In this document: one piece after another, positions 30,814 to 41,888 of the stretch
Layout: each line of letters begins with the position of its first letter
Numbering within the stretch: the stretch's first letter is position 1
Source: CS4-C045 sp963844115
GTDB lineage: Bacteria; Planctomycetota; Planctomycetia; Pirellulales; UBA7805
Reading direction: 5' to 3'
DNA length: 64,000 bases
NCBI GenBank assembly: GCA_963844115.1
Contig: CAWJNN010000062.1
Coordinates: 15,395-79,394, forward strand
Program-made: the position numbers and the translations under genes
Notes under the pieces: generated by a model
What the model was told of the DNA's origin: nothing
What the model saw: only the letters and a program-made list of their open reading frames with translations
Database searches by the model: none

Positions 30814-31178
30814 GGTGGGTCTCTCGGGTGGGTAAATGAGGCGGGGGGGGGGCGGCCTGCTAAAGGATTGTCGCATGCCGCACGCAATTTCACTGATTAA
30901 CATCCTAACTTGGATTTGCCGGGTAATACAGTGCCTCGTGGTCCACGAAAGAACATGCGTTACTATACCCGTGTTAATCGCCATAAAGCACTGGGTGTGC
31001 GTACCGACGCGGACGGCCTTCCGTACAAACGCCTGCGGAAAAGTAAACCGTCGTGGTTCGGTCGGTATTTCGACACCCGGCCTTTGCAGTGATGTTTGCG
31101 TGTTGCGTACAATCGAGACGATCACATCGTTCGTGCAACGGGGAAACCACCCGGGCCGAGTATTCATTGAAGGGCCTG
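30814..31178. promoter_or_regulatory. Divergent intergenic region between caspase-like and PVC-type genes
   Basis: A 365-bp gap between two genes transcribed away from each other, so it should hold both promoters. It includes a ten-G homopolymer run near 30843. A basic 45-60-codon frame at 30910-31092 is open on the plus strand but has no clear ribosome site or recognisable family. Confidence 0.45.
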
Positions 31179-34100
31179 ATGACAATGTTGAAACTTTTAT
31201 TGACCGCGTTGCTTGTAGTTTTCGAACTGTCGTTGGCCTGCGCGGACGAAAACGGCGCGGGCCGAAATGACGGTGCGTTCCAGCTGGCCGATGGTGATCG
31301 CGTTGTCTTGCTGGGAAATACCTTTTGGGAACGCGAGCTGCGCGATGGCTACCTGGAAACCGCGCTGACGGCGAGCCACCCTGGGCAACAAATCACGTTT
31401 CGCAACCTGGCTTGGAGCGGCGATACGGTTTTCGGAGATTCCTGGACCTATTCGTCGTCCCACTCGGACGACAAGAATGTTGCGGACCGTTTGCTGAAGT
31501 TAATCGAACAGCAACGGCCGACGGTGATCGTTGTCAATTTCGGCGCGGTCGAATCGTTTGCCGGCCCTTCGGGACTCAACCGCTGGCGGAAAGGGCTGAG
31601 CGACTTTCTTGTCAAATTGAAACCGCTCGGTGCGCGAATTGTGCTGATGCGGCCCGCGCCGCGCGACGACGTGCCTCCAAACCTGGCCCGCGCCAAGCCG
31701 CTGAACGCGAACCTGCAGCAGTATACCGGCGTGATGCGCGACGTGGCCGCCATCGGTGGTCACCAGTGGTTTGATCCGTTTGTGCAGCTCGACCGCGCGA
31801 CTCCCAACAACGCTCAATCGCCGTGGACCGTTAACGGCATGCACTACACATCGACGGGCTACTGGCGACTGGCCCGGAACTTGCAATCCGCTCTCCGTTC
31901 CGCGCCAACGAACTGGCAGGTGGAAATCGCCGCCGACGCCCAGACGGCGAAAGCGACGGGGACGGATGTTACCGAACTGAGTGTAAAGGGCGGTCGAATT
32001 GAGTTTACAGCGCACGATACGTTGCTGCCCTTACCACCGCCGGGCGAAGTGCTGGAAAAATCAAGCATCACCTGCGGTAAACCACCGCGCCTGCTGCGTG
32101 TTCGCGGCCTGCCCAAGGGGCAATATGAACTGCAGGCGGACGGAAAGAAGCTGCTGGAAGCCAGTGCTACCGAATGGGAGGCCGGTCTGCGTATCGACGC
32201 CGGACCACCGCACGATCAGGCCGAGGCGCTGCGGCAGGCGATCGTCGAGAAGAACCGCCTGTTTTTCAACCATTGGCGTCCGCTCAACGAAACTTATCTG
32301 TTCGGCTTTCGCAAACCGGAGCAAGGGCGGCATGCCGTCGAAGCAAAAACGTACCAAGAGTTGACGGCCGCCGCCGATGCACGGATCGCTGAATTGCGAG
32401 ACCCTAAACCGCGCCGCTACCAAATCGTTTCTGCGCAGAAGCTTAGCGAGCCTGACCAGCCACCAGCGGCCAAGAACGGTGCGCCCGACGAGACGATCCC
32501 ACTGGTCGCCGACCCAGAACAAATTGCCAAGGAGTTGAAAGCTTTCCGACTGGCGGACGGGTTTCAGATCAGTCTGTTCGCCGCAGACCCGTTGATCGCC
32601 AATCCGATTGGCATGAATTGGGACGAGCACGGACGCCTGTGGGTCGCCACCAGCCCGATCTATCCGCAGATCGTGCCCGGTAATAAACCCAACGACCAGA
32701 TCATTATTCTTGAGGACACGGATGGCGACGGCCGCGCGGACAAGCGGACCGTTTTTGCCGACGGACTGCTGGTTCCCACTTCGGTTCTACCCGGTGACGG
32801 TGGTGCCTACGTTACCAATGCGCACGAACTTTTACACCTGAAGGATACCGACGGCGACGGCCGAGCGGACCAGACACGGGTGCTCTTGTCCGGCTTCGGT
32901 ACCCAGGACACGCACCACATCATTCATCGACTGCATTGGGGGCCGGACGGGCGTATCTACTTTTACCAATCGGTACTGATCTTTAGTCATGTGGAAACTC
33001 CCTGGGGCGTGCAACGCCTGGGTCGCGCCGGGCTTTGGCAATTTGACCTACGCACGCACAAGCTGGACGTACTATTTCACGGACTGGTCAATCCCTGGGG
33101 CCATCGTTTCGATCGCTGGGGCCAGTCGTTCGCAACCGACGGCGCCGACGGTCGAGGTATCAACTACGCGTTTCCCGGCGCTCGCTTCTTCTGGGCTCGT
33201 AACACTCCGCGTTACCTAACCGGCCTGAACACCGGACAGCCCAAGGAGTGCGGCTTGGAAATCCTCTCCGGGCGGCACATGCCCCGTGCGTGGCGCGACC
33301 GTTTGATCACGGCCGACTTTCGAGCCGGCCGCATCGTCAGTTTTCAATTGAGCGAGGATCGCAGCGGTTATTTATCGAAGCAAACCGAGGACCTGATCCC
33401 GGCCGGTCATTCCCAGGCGTTTCGGCCTGTCGATATGAAGATGGGTCCGGACGGCGCGATCTACATTTGCGACTGGTACAACCCCATCATCCAACACGGC
33501 GAAGTCGACTTTCGCGATCCGCGGCGGGATCACCTGCACGGCCGCATTTGGCGCATGACGGCCAACCAGCGGCCGCTGGTCATGCGACCTCCATTGGCCG
33601 GCGCGACGACGGCGCAGCTTTTGGATGCGCTCCAACTGCCCGAGGCATGGTCGCGCGAGCAGGCTCGTCGATTGCTGAAACAGCAAGCCACGGCGGCGGT
33701 GCTGTCGGCACTGGACAACTGGCTGGCCGAGCTGGATTCGACCGAGCCCGACTACGAACATCATCGGCTGGAAGCCGCGTGGCTGTGCCAGTCGCTGGAC
33801 CAGACGCACCCCGATCTCTTGGCGAGCCTGCTGACCTCGCCCGATCACCGTGCCCGCGCCGCAGCAGTGCGGGTGTTGTCGGATTGGAGCGATCGAATGC
33901 CGGACGTCATGGATCGCCTGGCTGCCGCGATCAAGGATGATCATCCGCGTGTGCGGCTGGAAGCGATCAGCGCCTTGCGGCGTGTCGGTTCGGCGAGTGC
34001 CGTTGATCTCGCCATGTCCGCACTCGACTTTTCTATGGATTCGAATCTGGACTTCGCCCTGTGGCTGACCGCCCGCGAGCTGCAAGACGAGTGGTTGCCC

Positions 34101-35398
34101 TTGTTCCTGCGCTGGCGAACTGACGTTTGGCGGCAGCGTGCGCCAAGCGACATTCGCATTAAGTGCCACGGGCAGTCCGGCAGTCGCCGGCGAGTTGCTC
34201 AGCCGACTGCAGGACGGCAAGATTGGCCCTGATTCGCGCGACAGCGTGATTCAGATGGTGGCCGCGCTGGGAAATCCGAATGAATTAAGGCAACTGTTTC
34301 AATTGGGCGTGAGCGCAACCGATGCGCGCCACGCGGCGGTATTAGCCGCTCTACTCGATGCGGCGCGGCGGCGTGGCGATGCCGGAAGGCCCTCAGGAGA
34401 TCTGACGCTGCTGCTGCCGCACGTCGACGGCGATCCCGTGGCCGTGCGACTGGCCGGTCGCTGGCAACTTCAACCGGCCCGAGAAAACATCACCGCTCTG
34501 GCAAACTCGCCCGAGACTCCCAACGAAATGTTCATGGCGGCCGTCGAGTCCCTGGCTGCCATGGGCGGCGCTGCCAGCGGCGCGACGTTACAGCGCATCG
34601 CCGCAGACGATGCGTCATTGCCACGGCGTACGGCGGCGGCGGCAGCGCTGGCAGCGCTCGACTTGCCCCTGGCCGCGGGCCTGGCCGCAGAAATTCTAAC
34701 TGCGAAATCCCTTGGCGCGAGTCTGCCGACGATCTATTTAACGCGCTGTTGGACCGTCGCGACGGGCCCCAGGCACTGGCGAACAACCTGGCCGATCGAA
34801 AGATTCCGAAGACGACTGCTGCGCGTGGCGCACGATCGGCCAGTGCGCACGGAGGCGACGTACAAGACCTGATCAAAGTGCTGATCAAGGCCGGCGGGCT
34901 GGAACCGCTCACTCAGCAGCTTGACACCGATCAGATGCGTGCGCTGATCGACGAGATTCGCAAGCAGGGCGATCCTAAACGTGGCGAATTGATTTACCGC
35001 CGCGAGGCGCTCGGCTGCGTCAAGTGCCACGCACTGGGGGGAAGGGGGGCCGCGTCGGGCCCGACTTGATGAGTCTTGGCGGCAGCGCACCGCTGGACTA
35101 CATCGTGCAATCGCTGCTGGAGCCCAGCGCGAAAATCAAGGAAAACTACCACGCGTCGGTGATCGAGCTGATCAGTGGTCGAGTGCTAACGGGCGTCGTG
35201 GTTCAACAGTCCGACCAGCAGGTCGTCCTCCGCGATGCGCAGGACAAACTGGTAACGGTACGCCGCGACGAGATCGACCAGCAGACGACCAGCAGCGTGT
35301 CGATGATGCCCGCCGGCTTGATGACCAGCCTCCGCCGTGACGAACTGATCGACCTGGTGCATTTTCTTTCCGAGCTAGGCAAAACTGCCAGCAGGTAA
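31179..35398 (+). CDS. SGNH-like plus PVC-type dehydrogenase and cytochrome c protein, three frameshifts
   Basis: About 1,400 residues. The start at 31179 follows AAGGG and opens a signal peptide. Residues 30-250 resemble an SGNH/GDSL hydrolase fold (VVLLGNTFWERE, TVIVVNFGAVES, NGMHYTSTGYW), but the GDSL serine position reads GNTF. Next come a propeller (FRLADGFQISLFAADPLIANP; EDTDGDGRADKR and KDTDGDGRADQT), HEAT repeats, and a heme domain with CVKCH and GPDLMSLGG, ending LVHFLSELG. Frame breaks: about 34110 (FLRWRTDVW versus ELTFGGSVRQATF), about 34715 (GASLPTIYL versus ADDLFNALLDRRD) and about 35045 inside a G-rich run (GGRGAAS versus GGKGGRVGPD). The heme domain implies periplasmic electron transfer; substrate unknown. 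Confidence 0.8.
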
Positions 35399-35612
35399 TC
35401 GAGGCGGAAGGCGGCCCTCGCAAATCGAATAAGAAGTGCTCTTCTTCTGTGAGCCATCGGCAGAACCTGATCCGTTACCGGGTACAGGCACCGGCATCAC
35501 TACGTGTCCGAATCCGGACAATTGACACGGCAGGACTTGCCATGGCTCTCGCCACCGCGCACCTGCTAAATCGCAGCCTTGTCGGCTGCTCCTGACCCCG
35601 GCGAAGCTATCC

Positions 35613-35867
35613 TCACGCAGTCGACAACGGCAACACGCAGTCAGGTTCCACGGAAATCTCGCGGACCTGCCAGCCTTCCGCCTGGACGTCTCCAACGGCG
35701 CTGCGAAGTGCGTCGTCCAGCGACTTGGCTTCACGGTCGAAGTGAATCGACGTCTTTCCTTCGCTGCCAGCCACCGCTGCGTCGCCCGTTTTGCCATAAA
35801 ACGCGTCGATCACAGCGAGGTCCTCAACGTATTGGTCAATCGTGATCGTAAACTCAAAAATCTTCAT
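35613..35867 (-). CDS. Small antitoxin-like protein of a putative two-gene module
   Basis: An 84-residue acidic protein (MKIFEFTITID...HFDREAKSLDDALRSAV...AEGWQVREISVE) with a beta-beta-alpha-beta look. Proteins with the HFDREAKSL-xx-A-xxS-A motif occur in planctomycetes next to a small basic partner, as here, an arrangement like a type II toxin-antitoxin pair. The start has a good ribosome site (GGAAATAGG) that directly follows the stop codon of the partner frame (35879-35881). It is intact. The assignment as antitoxin is inference from context and resemblance. Confidence 0.5.
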   Translation of the reverse strand: MKIFEFTITIDQYVEDLAVIDAFYGKTGDAAVAGSEGKTSIHFDREAKSLDDALRSAVGDVQAEGWQVREISVEPDCVLPLSTA

Positions 35868-35878
35868 GGCCTATTTCC

Positions 35879-36102
35879 TTACGAGTGGTCACACTGGTCC
35901 ACCACGCGGCGAATCCGCCTTGCATGGATCTCCGGGTGACGCGGCGTACTGTACAGATGAAAATGATGGCCGTCACGTGTCCGCTACGGACAGTATAAAG
36001 TACCGTAAATGTGCGCCCGGGGCCCGCCTTGATCGTTGTCCAACCATGATCCTCGGCGTACTGGATCGCCAGGCGAATGTGCTTGTTGGGATGGTCAGCC
36101 AT
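35879..36102 (-). pseudogene. Small toxin-like protein, degenerate (two frameshifts, one stop)
   Basis: The N-terminus reads MADHPNKHIRLAIQYAEDHGWTTIKAGPG. The rest of the expected family sequence is found only by changing frame twice near 36015-36025: AHYGTLYCP, then an in-frame TAG, then RTRDGHHFHLYSTPRHPEI and HARRIRRVVDQCDHS, stopping at 35879 just before the ribosome site of the partner gene. The CP-x-RTR-DG and STPRHPE-x-HARRIRR-x-VD patterns resemble a small basic protein paired with HFDREAKSL-type partners. Two one-base insertions and a TAG make it non-functional as written. It is either truly decayed or carries sequence errors. Confidence 0.5.
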
Positions 36103-36322
36103 TTATGATTTGTTTCGCAACGATCCATTCGACGTCCAAACCATTCTATCACGCTCGCTGAGACGGGTAAATCGAAGCGAAGTCAATTGAAATTCGTGCT
36201 AAAGTACGGGGCTATTATCATGCAACCCGGAACAACAATCGGCCGACCGCAACTGGCGTAGATACAAACAGACTGAACACCCCAGGCTTCGCCTGACAAC
36301 TTCCGGCGTTGCCAGCCAGCGA

Positions 36323-38726
36323 TCAGATGACGTATTCCATCTCAGCGCAATCCAGTGACACATCATTGTGACGCGCTCCGCCCAATGCAATTCCGCCGGC
36401 GATGTGCCAGGCGTTGTCGATGCCCAGACGTCGCAATACCTCGGCGGCCTGGCCGCTACGGTTGCCACTCCGACAGACAAAGACAATGTCCTGCGCTGCC
36501 AGGGTTTCTCTGTCGGCCAGCAACTCATGTAGAAAATCGCTGAATTGCGTCAGGGGCACATTCCTGGGAACCGTTTCCAATCCGAAAGCCGACCAATCCT
36601 GGCTGAACTGAAATTCGTGCGATTCGCGGACGTCAATAATCAAGGAGTCGAGGTGACGAAAAAAGAAGTCCTTGAGTTCCTCAGGTCGCACGTCTACCGA
36701 TGATTCGCCCGTACCGCCGAACTGAATCAAGCCGCAGACAAGCTCGCAGTTGTTCGGGTCGTCGATTTGGGAGTCGATGGCTTCTTTCTCGCGCAGAAAC
36801 TCGTCCAGCGAGATCGGGGCGATCGGATCTAAAACTCTGGCGAGAAACGGATTATTACGCCGCTCGGCGCCAAGCGTTGTTGCGAAACCATTGAAGTAAT
36901 CGTGCGTCGGGCAGATGATGGTGTCCTCGGACGCAATGCGCAAACCGCCGGAGCGAGTCGTAAAACATGTTGGCCGAGCTGGACGGGAAATCCGTACGAC
37001 CCAAACCGCCAATTTGCAGGGCGTCGCCAGAGAAAGCAAAGCGGACGTCGTCTCGATGGACGTGGCCATCTTCCGGAGCGGCCGCTATCAGATACGCTCG
37101 ACTGTCGACCGTGTGTCCCGGAAGTTCTGTTCGGATCAGAATGTCGCCTGGCGAAAGTTGAACATAGGGCGCCGCCGAGCCATCGTCCAGGCGGACGATA
37201 CCGTCCGCCTGGTCGGGCCATCCCAGTTCATCCGCTGAATACGCGCTGTCCAAAACCTGACCGTCCAGCACGTTCAGTAACCGCTGGCGGCAGGAATCGT
37301 GGTCGACATGCTGATGAGTATCGAGGATGGCGAGCACGTCCAGCTTCCGGCAAAGCAACAGGTTTTCGATCCTTTCGGCAAGCTCGTCAAACGGGTCGAC
37401 GATGACACATCGATTGGTTTTGGAATCGACAAAGATCCAGGAACACATCGAGCCTCGTTTGAGTTGAATCAGCCCCGCCACATCCGGGTGCGGTACGACA
37501 GTTCGATCTTCCGTCCGGATCAAGCAGGCTTCTCGGATCGCTTGTCCGGCCTGTTCGATGCGACGACACGCAGTCGCGATCTCCGTCTCGCTAGTCAGCG
37601 GGCCGAAGGACACCCGAATGGCGCCTTCACTTCGCCACTTGGGCATCCCCATCGCGTCAAGTACGTAGGAACCGCGCAACGCCGAACCACAGGCGGACCC
37701 AGAACTGACGCGGATGCCTGCCGCATCGAACAAGTCGAGAATCTCTTTGCTGGTACACCCTTTCACCGAAAAGTTAATTGTCGTGGGCACGGAGATATCG
37801 AATGGGGTATTGAACACAATGGACGGAAAAGCGTCCGAGAGACTCGCCACCAACCGGTCTCGGTAAGTTACCAATGTGTCCAGACTCGCAAATGACGAGT
37901 CATGCTCGTCACTAATACGTTCCATGACCGTCGCCAGCGCGGCAACACCGGGCAAGTTCTCCGTTCCCGATCGCGCGCCGCTCTCCTGACCTCCTCCCGC
38001 GATCAATGGCGTCACCGCCGCGCCTTCGCGGACATACAACAGTCCGATCCCTTTGCACGCGTACACCTTGTGCCCGCTGACCGGAGCGTAGTCGATTGTT
38101 GTGCGAGACAACTGCAGATCAATCTTGCCAACCGCCTGGACCGCGTCCACCATCCATGAAACGGTCTCGTTGCCGGCACGCAACGTATCTTCAATGGCTG
38201 CCAGGTCGTGAATGACTCCTGTTTCGTTGTTGACCGCCATTGTGCATACCATGTCTGCCGACGGAGCGTGTTCGCGCAAAAAACCGAGATCGATTCGGCC
38301 GGTCCGGTCAACCGGGATCGGCAGGACTTCGTCGGCGACGCCTAACAGGTTATTCCAATGTGTCAGCGCTTGCGGGACCGCTTTGTGTTCCGTTGCGCCG
38401 TACAACAGCACGCGGCGCGAGGCCTCAATCCCCGCAGCGGCTCGCTGTTCTCGGACCTTGCAAAGCGCCGACAGAATACTCATCTGGATCGCCTCGGTCG
38501 CTCCGCTGGTAAAAATAATGCGTCCGGAGACGGCACCCAACACTAATTGAGCCAATCCGCGCGCGGTTTCCAGAAGGTGGCGTGCGCGAAGCCCCGTGAT
38601 ATGGGAACTGCTAGGATTGCCGAACAGTTCTTCCATCGCATCCTGCGCAGCACGAGCAGCCTGGGGCAGCACGCGTGTCGTCGCGTTCGCATCCAGGTAA
38701 ATATCCGGTAGCTGCTCGTACGGCAT
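36323..38726 (-). CDS. Cysteine desulfurase - persulfide dioxygenase - rhodanese fusion, one frameshift
   Basis: About 800 residues from the ATG at 38726 (ribosome site GAGGAC). Residues 1-390 are a NifS/IscS-type class V aminotransferase: IYLDANATT, His114 (ATEHKA), Asp194 and Gln197 (VDAVQAVGK), Schiff-base Lys220 (SGHKVYA) and persulfide Cys346 (SSGSACGSA). Residues about 430-650 are a metallo-beta-lactamase fold like ETHE1 persulfide dioxygenase, with DTHQHVDHD (His471, His473, Asp475, His476) and SGDALQIGGLGRTDF. Residues about 690-795 are a rhodanese with catalytic Cys in VFVCRSGNRSG. One frame break near 36935 precedes IICPTHDYFNGFATT. The enzymes would act in sequence: release of cysteine sulfur as persulfide, then oxidation to sulfite or transfer. 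No signal peptide, so cytoplasmic. Confidence 0.85.
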
Positions 38727-38748
38727 TGCTGTCCTCGGTGATAATCGC

Positions 38749-40182
38749 TCAGATCCGCCCTGGTTCGCGGACGCCGGTCCCTTTCCGCTCGGTGGCCGAA
38801 TCACCCAGATCAGCACGGGCTTTCTCGGCGAGCGCCTCCAGACGCTTGACTACATTCGGGTGTTGGTCGAGCAGATTGTAGCGTTCGCCGGGATCGGTCT
38901 GCAGGTCGAATAGTGCCAGATCGGTTTCACCGCGCGTCACGCCGCCGGGAATGCCGTCGCGGCCGGGCCGCTCGCCAATGCTGCCGTAAACGTGCGGGAA
39001 GACTAGCTTCGAGCGGCCGCTACGCACTGCCTCTAAGCTGCGTCCCCAGTAAAAGTAGTAGGCTTCATGCGGGCTGCTGGCCTGCGGATCGCCGGAGATC
39101 AGCGGCCAGATATCGCGACCGTCGATCGTGCGCGGCGGCAGCGGCGCGTCGGCCAGCCGAGCCACAGTCGGCAGAATGTCGATCGTGGCCGCCACCTCGT
39201 GACAAACGGTGGCCGGCGGAATCTGGCCCGGCCAGCGCATGATGCAGGGCACGCGCATACCGCCTTCCCAGGTGCTGGCCTTGCCTTCGCGCAGAGGGCC
39301 GGCCGAACCGCCGTGATTGCCGTAAGAAAGCCAGGGTCCGTTGTCGGAAGTAAAAATCACCAGCGTCCGCTCGTCCAGTCCGTGCTCTTTCAACGCCTCG
39401 ATAATCTGCCCGACGGACCAGTCGATTTCCTGGATCACGTCCCCGTACAAACCTTGTGCCGAACTCTGCTTATATCGGTCGGAGACGAACAGCGGCACGT
39501 GCGGCATGCTGTGCGGCACGTAAAGAAAGAAAGGCCGATCCTTGTTGGCCGCAATGAACTTGACCGCACGCTCGGTGTACCAGGTCGTTAACTTTGTCTG
39601 GTCTGGATTGGTCGCGATTACCTTTGAACCATCGTACAACGGCAGCGGCGGATGGCTCTTGTCGGTCGGGTGAAGCGGCCACATGTCGTTCGAATACGGC
39701 AGCCCGAAGTAGTCGTCAAAACCGTGTCGCTGCGGAAGAAACTTTTCCTGGCTGCCCAAGTGCCACTTGCCGTAGATGGCCGTGGCGTAATCACGTTGTT
39801 TGAGCAACTCGGCCAGCGTCATTTCCTTATCGTGAATGCCCGTCGGCACGTTGGGAAATAGTGCGTACAGCACTCCGATGCGGTTTGGGTAGCAGCCGGT
39901 TAGCAGCGCCGCGCGGGAGGCCGAACAAACGGCTTGGGCCACGTAGAAGTCAGTGAACTTGACTCCTTCGGCCGCCATCCGGTCCAAGTGGGGAGTCTTC
40001 AGGTGCGTCGCGCCGTAGCAGCCCACGTCGGCCCAGCCTTGGTCGTCTGTGAAAATAATGATGACGTTCGGGCGCTCGATCGGTGCAGCGGCAACTGCCT
40101 GTGCGCCAAGGTCCGGCGTCCATGCGACGACAGCGGTTGCCGCAATTAGGGCGATCGCAAATTTTTCGCGGCGTTTGATCAT
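38749..40182 (-). CDS. Secreted type I sulfatase
   Basis: Intact 477-residue arylsulfatase-like protein with a signal peptide (1-33). The metal and active-site elements are present: Asp46-Asp47 (IIIFTDDQGWADVG), Cys86 in CSASR (the C-x-S/A-x-R site converted to formylglycine by a maturase), HGFDDYFGLPYS, and IFTSDNGPWL for metal binding. C-S-A-S-R fits the cysteine-type, anaerobic-maturase-compatible consensus. Such enzymes remove sulfate esters from polysaccharides in the periplasm or outside. It ends 22 bp before the start of the desulfurase fusion gene on the same strand, so the two may be co-transcribed, which would join sulfate-ester cleavage and sulfur handling; that link is inference. 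Confidence 0.9.
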   Translation of the reverse strand: MIKRREKFAIALIAATAVVAWTPDLGAQAVAAAPIERPNVIIIFTDDQGWADVGCYGATHLKTPHLDRMAAEGVKFTDFYVAQAVCSASRAALLTGCYPNRIGVLYALFPNVPTGIHDKEMTLAELLKQRDYATAIYGKWHLGSQEKFLPQRHGFDDYFGLPYSNDMWPLHPTDKSHPPLPLYDGSKVIATNPDQTKLTTWYTERAVKFIAANKDRPFFLYVPHSMPHVPLFVSDRYKQSSAQGLYGDVIQEIDWSVGQIIEALKEHGLDERTLVIFTSDNGPWLSYGNHGGSAGPLREGKASTWEGGMRVPCIMRWPGQIPPATVCHEVAATIDILPTVARLADAPLPPRTIDGRDIWPLISGDPQASSPHEAYYFYWGRSLEAVRSGRSKLVFPHVYGSIGERPGRDGIPGGVTRGETDLALFDLQTDPGERYNLLDQHPNVVKRLEALAEKARADLGDSATERKGTGVREPGRI

Positions 40183-40599
40183 CCTGCCCGAAGCTTTTTA
40201 TGGAGCCGATAGTTTTACGCGCCCGCAAGAGTATGACCCGGGCGCTGCCGATCGTCAATTCTCCGATGCCTGGACGTGGATCAGGCGGCGCACGAATGTT
40301 ACACTCATCGGATCCGATAGGTATTTTTGAAAGAATGTTACGCATGTTGTAGGACGGCGACCAACGCTCCGCGTCGGTGCCCGTAATCCGTCTGGACGGA
40401 ATGGCATTCCGTCCTACTTTGGTTGCGGCCAGAGCCCGCGCTGTGTTCAATCCGTGGCTTGACTCAATTCGACTGGATGAACATCCTGTTGATCCCGTAG
40501 ACCCTGCTGAAAGTCCCGATCCCTCGGGGTCAACAACTGTCTGACGCGCTTCGTTTTCTAGGACCCATTTAGACCATACACTTTGGCCCCTCTCTTATC
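40183..40599. repeat. Intergenic region with family D element
   Basis: The element spans about 40348-40443: GTAGGACGGCGACCAACG, then CTCCGCGTCGGTGCCCGTAA, then ATCCGTCTGGACGGAATGGC, then ATTCCGTCCTACTTTGG and TTGCGGCCA. Its right half matches 23076-23126 almost exactly. Its left 48 bases recur inverted at 42836-42883 at the broken start of the CE15 gene. No gene is visible. Confidence 0.8.
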
Positions 40600-41771
40600 A
40601 TGAAACAAATCATATTCCGAAACTGCAATGCCGTTTTGTGCGCCACGCTTCTGCTTTCGATTTTGGTGGTGACCGCGCATGTCACGGCAGCCGAAAGCAA
40701 GTTCGAGGGGAAACTCGATCCCTTCCTGACCGCGCCGACGATTGAAATGCAGCAGCTTTTCAAAGGCGAGCGGTTCCCGAACCTCGCTGTGGCCGTCGAT
40801 GGCACGGTCTTGGCAAGCTGGGGATATAGCCGCGTTAAAGTCCGACGCAGTGAAGACGGGGGCCAGACTTGGGGCGAAGAAATCACGATCGCCAAACCGG
40901 GTTTTCAAAGCGGCGGGATGACCGTCGACGAGAACCGCGGCGACATATTGGCGTTTGTAGAAGACCGGCACCCGCCGGCTCCGCTTACCGTCTATCGCAG
41001 TTCCGATCACGGCAAAACTTGGAAGTCCCAGGAAACGGTGATTCACAAGGATAGCCGAGGCAACGTTCCTTCGATGCACATGAATGAGCACGGGATCACC
41101 TTGCGACATGGACCGCACAAGGGTCGGCTGTTGAGGCCGGCGCGCTGGTACGCGGCTGCAAACGGCATCGAATCGGAGTGGCCAAAGCAATACACGACGG
41201 CCATCTATAGCGATGATGGTGGCAAGATCTGGCATACCAGCGAGCCGTTTCCGGAATACGGGACGGGCGAGGCGACGGTGGCCGAATTGTCCGACGGCCG
41301 CATCTATTACAACTCGCGTACACACTGGCCAGAAAACAAGCAGCCCACGCGCCGACGTCGCGTGTGGAGCGACGACGGCGGCCAGACCTGGAAAGATTGG
41401 GCGGTTGTCGATGTCTTGCCCGATGGTCAGCAGCACAGCGCGTATGGCTGCATGGGAGGGTTGGTAAGATTACCAGTACGAGGCAAAGATATCTTGATCT
41501 TCAGCAACCTCGACACGACCGAACCCAAACGCGAACGCGTTACCGTGTGGGCCAGCTTTGACGGTGGCCAGACGTGGCCCGTGAAACGGCTGGTGTATGA
41601 GGGCCCAGCGCCTATTCCTCGCTGAACGCCGGCCGGCCCGGCACGCCCAGCGAAGGCTGGATCTTCATACTCTTTGAAAATGGTCCCCAGGGCGCTCAGT
41701 TGGCAAGATTCAACCTTTCCTGGGTGATGCAAGGTGAATCCACCGGTGACGGCGAACTGCCGCAGTTGTAA
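40600..41771 (+). CDS. Secreted sialidase-like (BNR/Asp-box) protein, one frameshift
   Basis: About 390 residues with a signal peptide (1-30) and a sialidase-type six-bladed propeller. Five Asp-box motifs are visible: SEDGGQTW, SSDHGKTW, SDDGGKIW, SDDGGQTW and SFDGGQTW. An FPNLAVAVDGTVLASWGYSR opening and ATVAELSDGRIYYNSR are typical of bacterial exo-alpha-sialidase-like proteins in planctomycetes. Whether it cleaves sialic acid is unknown; many such proteins have other glycan substrates. The frame breaks at about 41607: EGPAPIPR stops, but the next frame gives SAYSSLNAGRPGTPSEGW, then IFILFENG, ending at 41771, the normal last blade. One missing base accounts for it. Confidence 0.8.
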
Positions 41772-41785
41772 CTCGACTGACTTGT

Positions 41786-41859
41786 TTAACGCCCAGCCGT
41801 AGGCGCCGGCCAGGGTGTCAGAAGCCGGCGCCTGTCCCGGCGCGCCGGGATTAAACGAA
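41786..41859. repeat. Family B palindrome
   Basis: GTTTAACGCCCAGCCGTAGG and CGCCGGC on the left face GCCGGCGCCTGTCCCGG and GGGATTAAAC on the right. It lies between the converging sialidase and CE15 genes and could act as a bidirectional terminator-like hairpin. Confidence 0.7.
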
Positions 41860-41888
41860 GGGGCGACGGATCGGCTTTTGCAATTACT

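Noticed and set aside
30910..31092. Basic 45-60-residue frame (MRYYTRVNRHKALG) between divergent genes
   Set aside because: No clear ribosome site or known family; kept only as a remark under the intergenic region.
41427..41888. C-terminal extension of the CE15 frame toward 41427
   Set aside because: Beyond DFADKHFR the frame runs through a family B palindrome and antisense to the sialidase gene; it is not part of the esterase.
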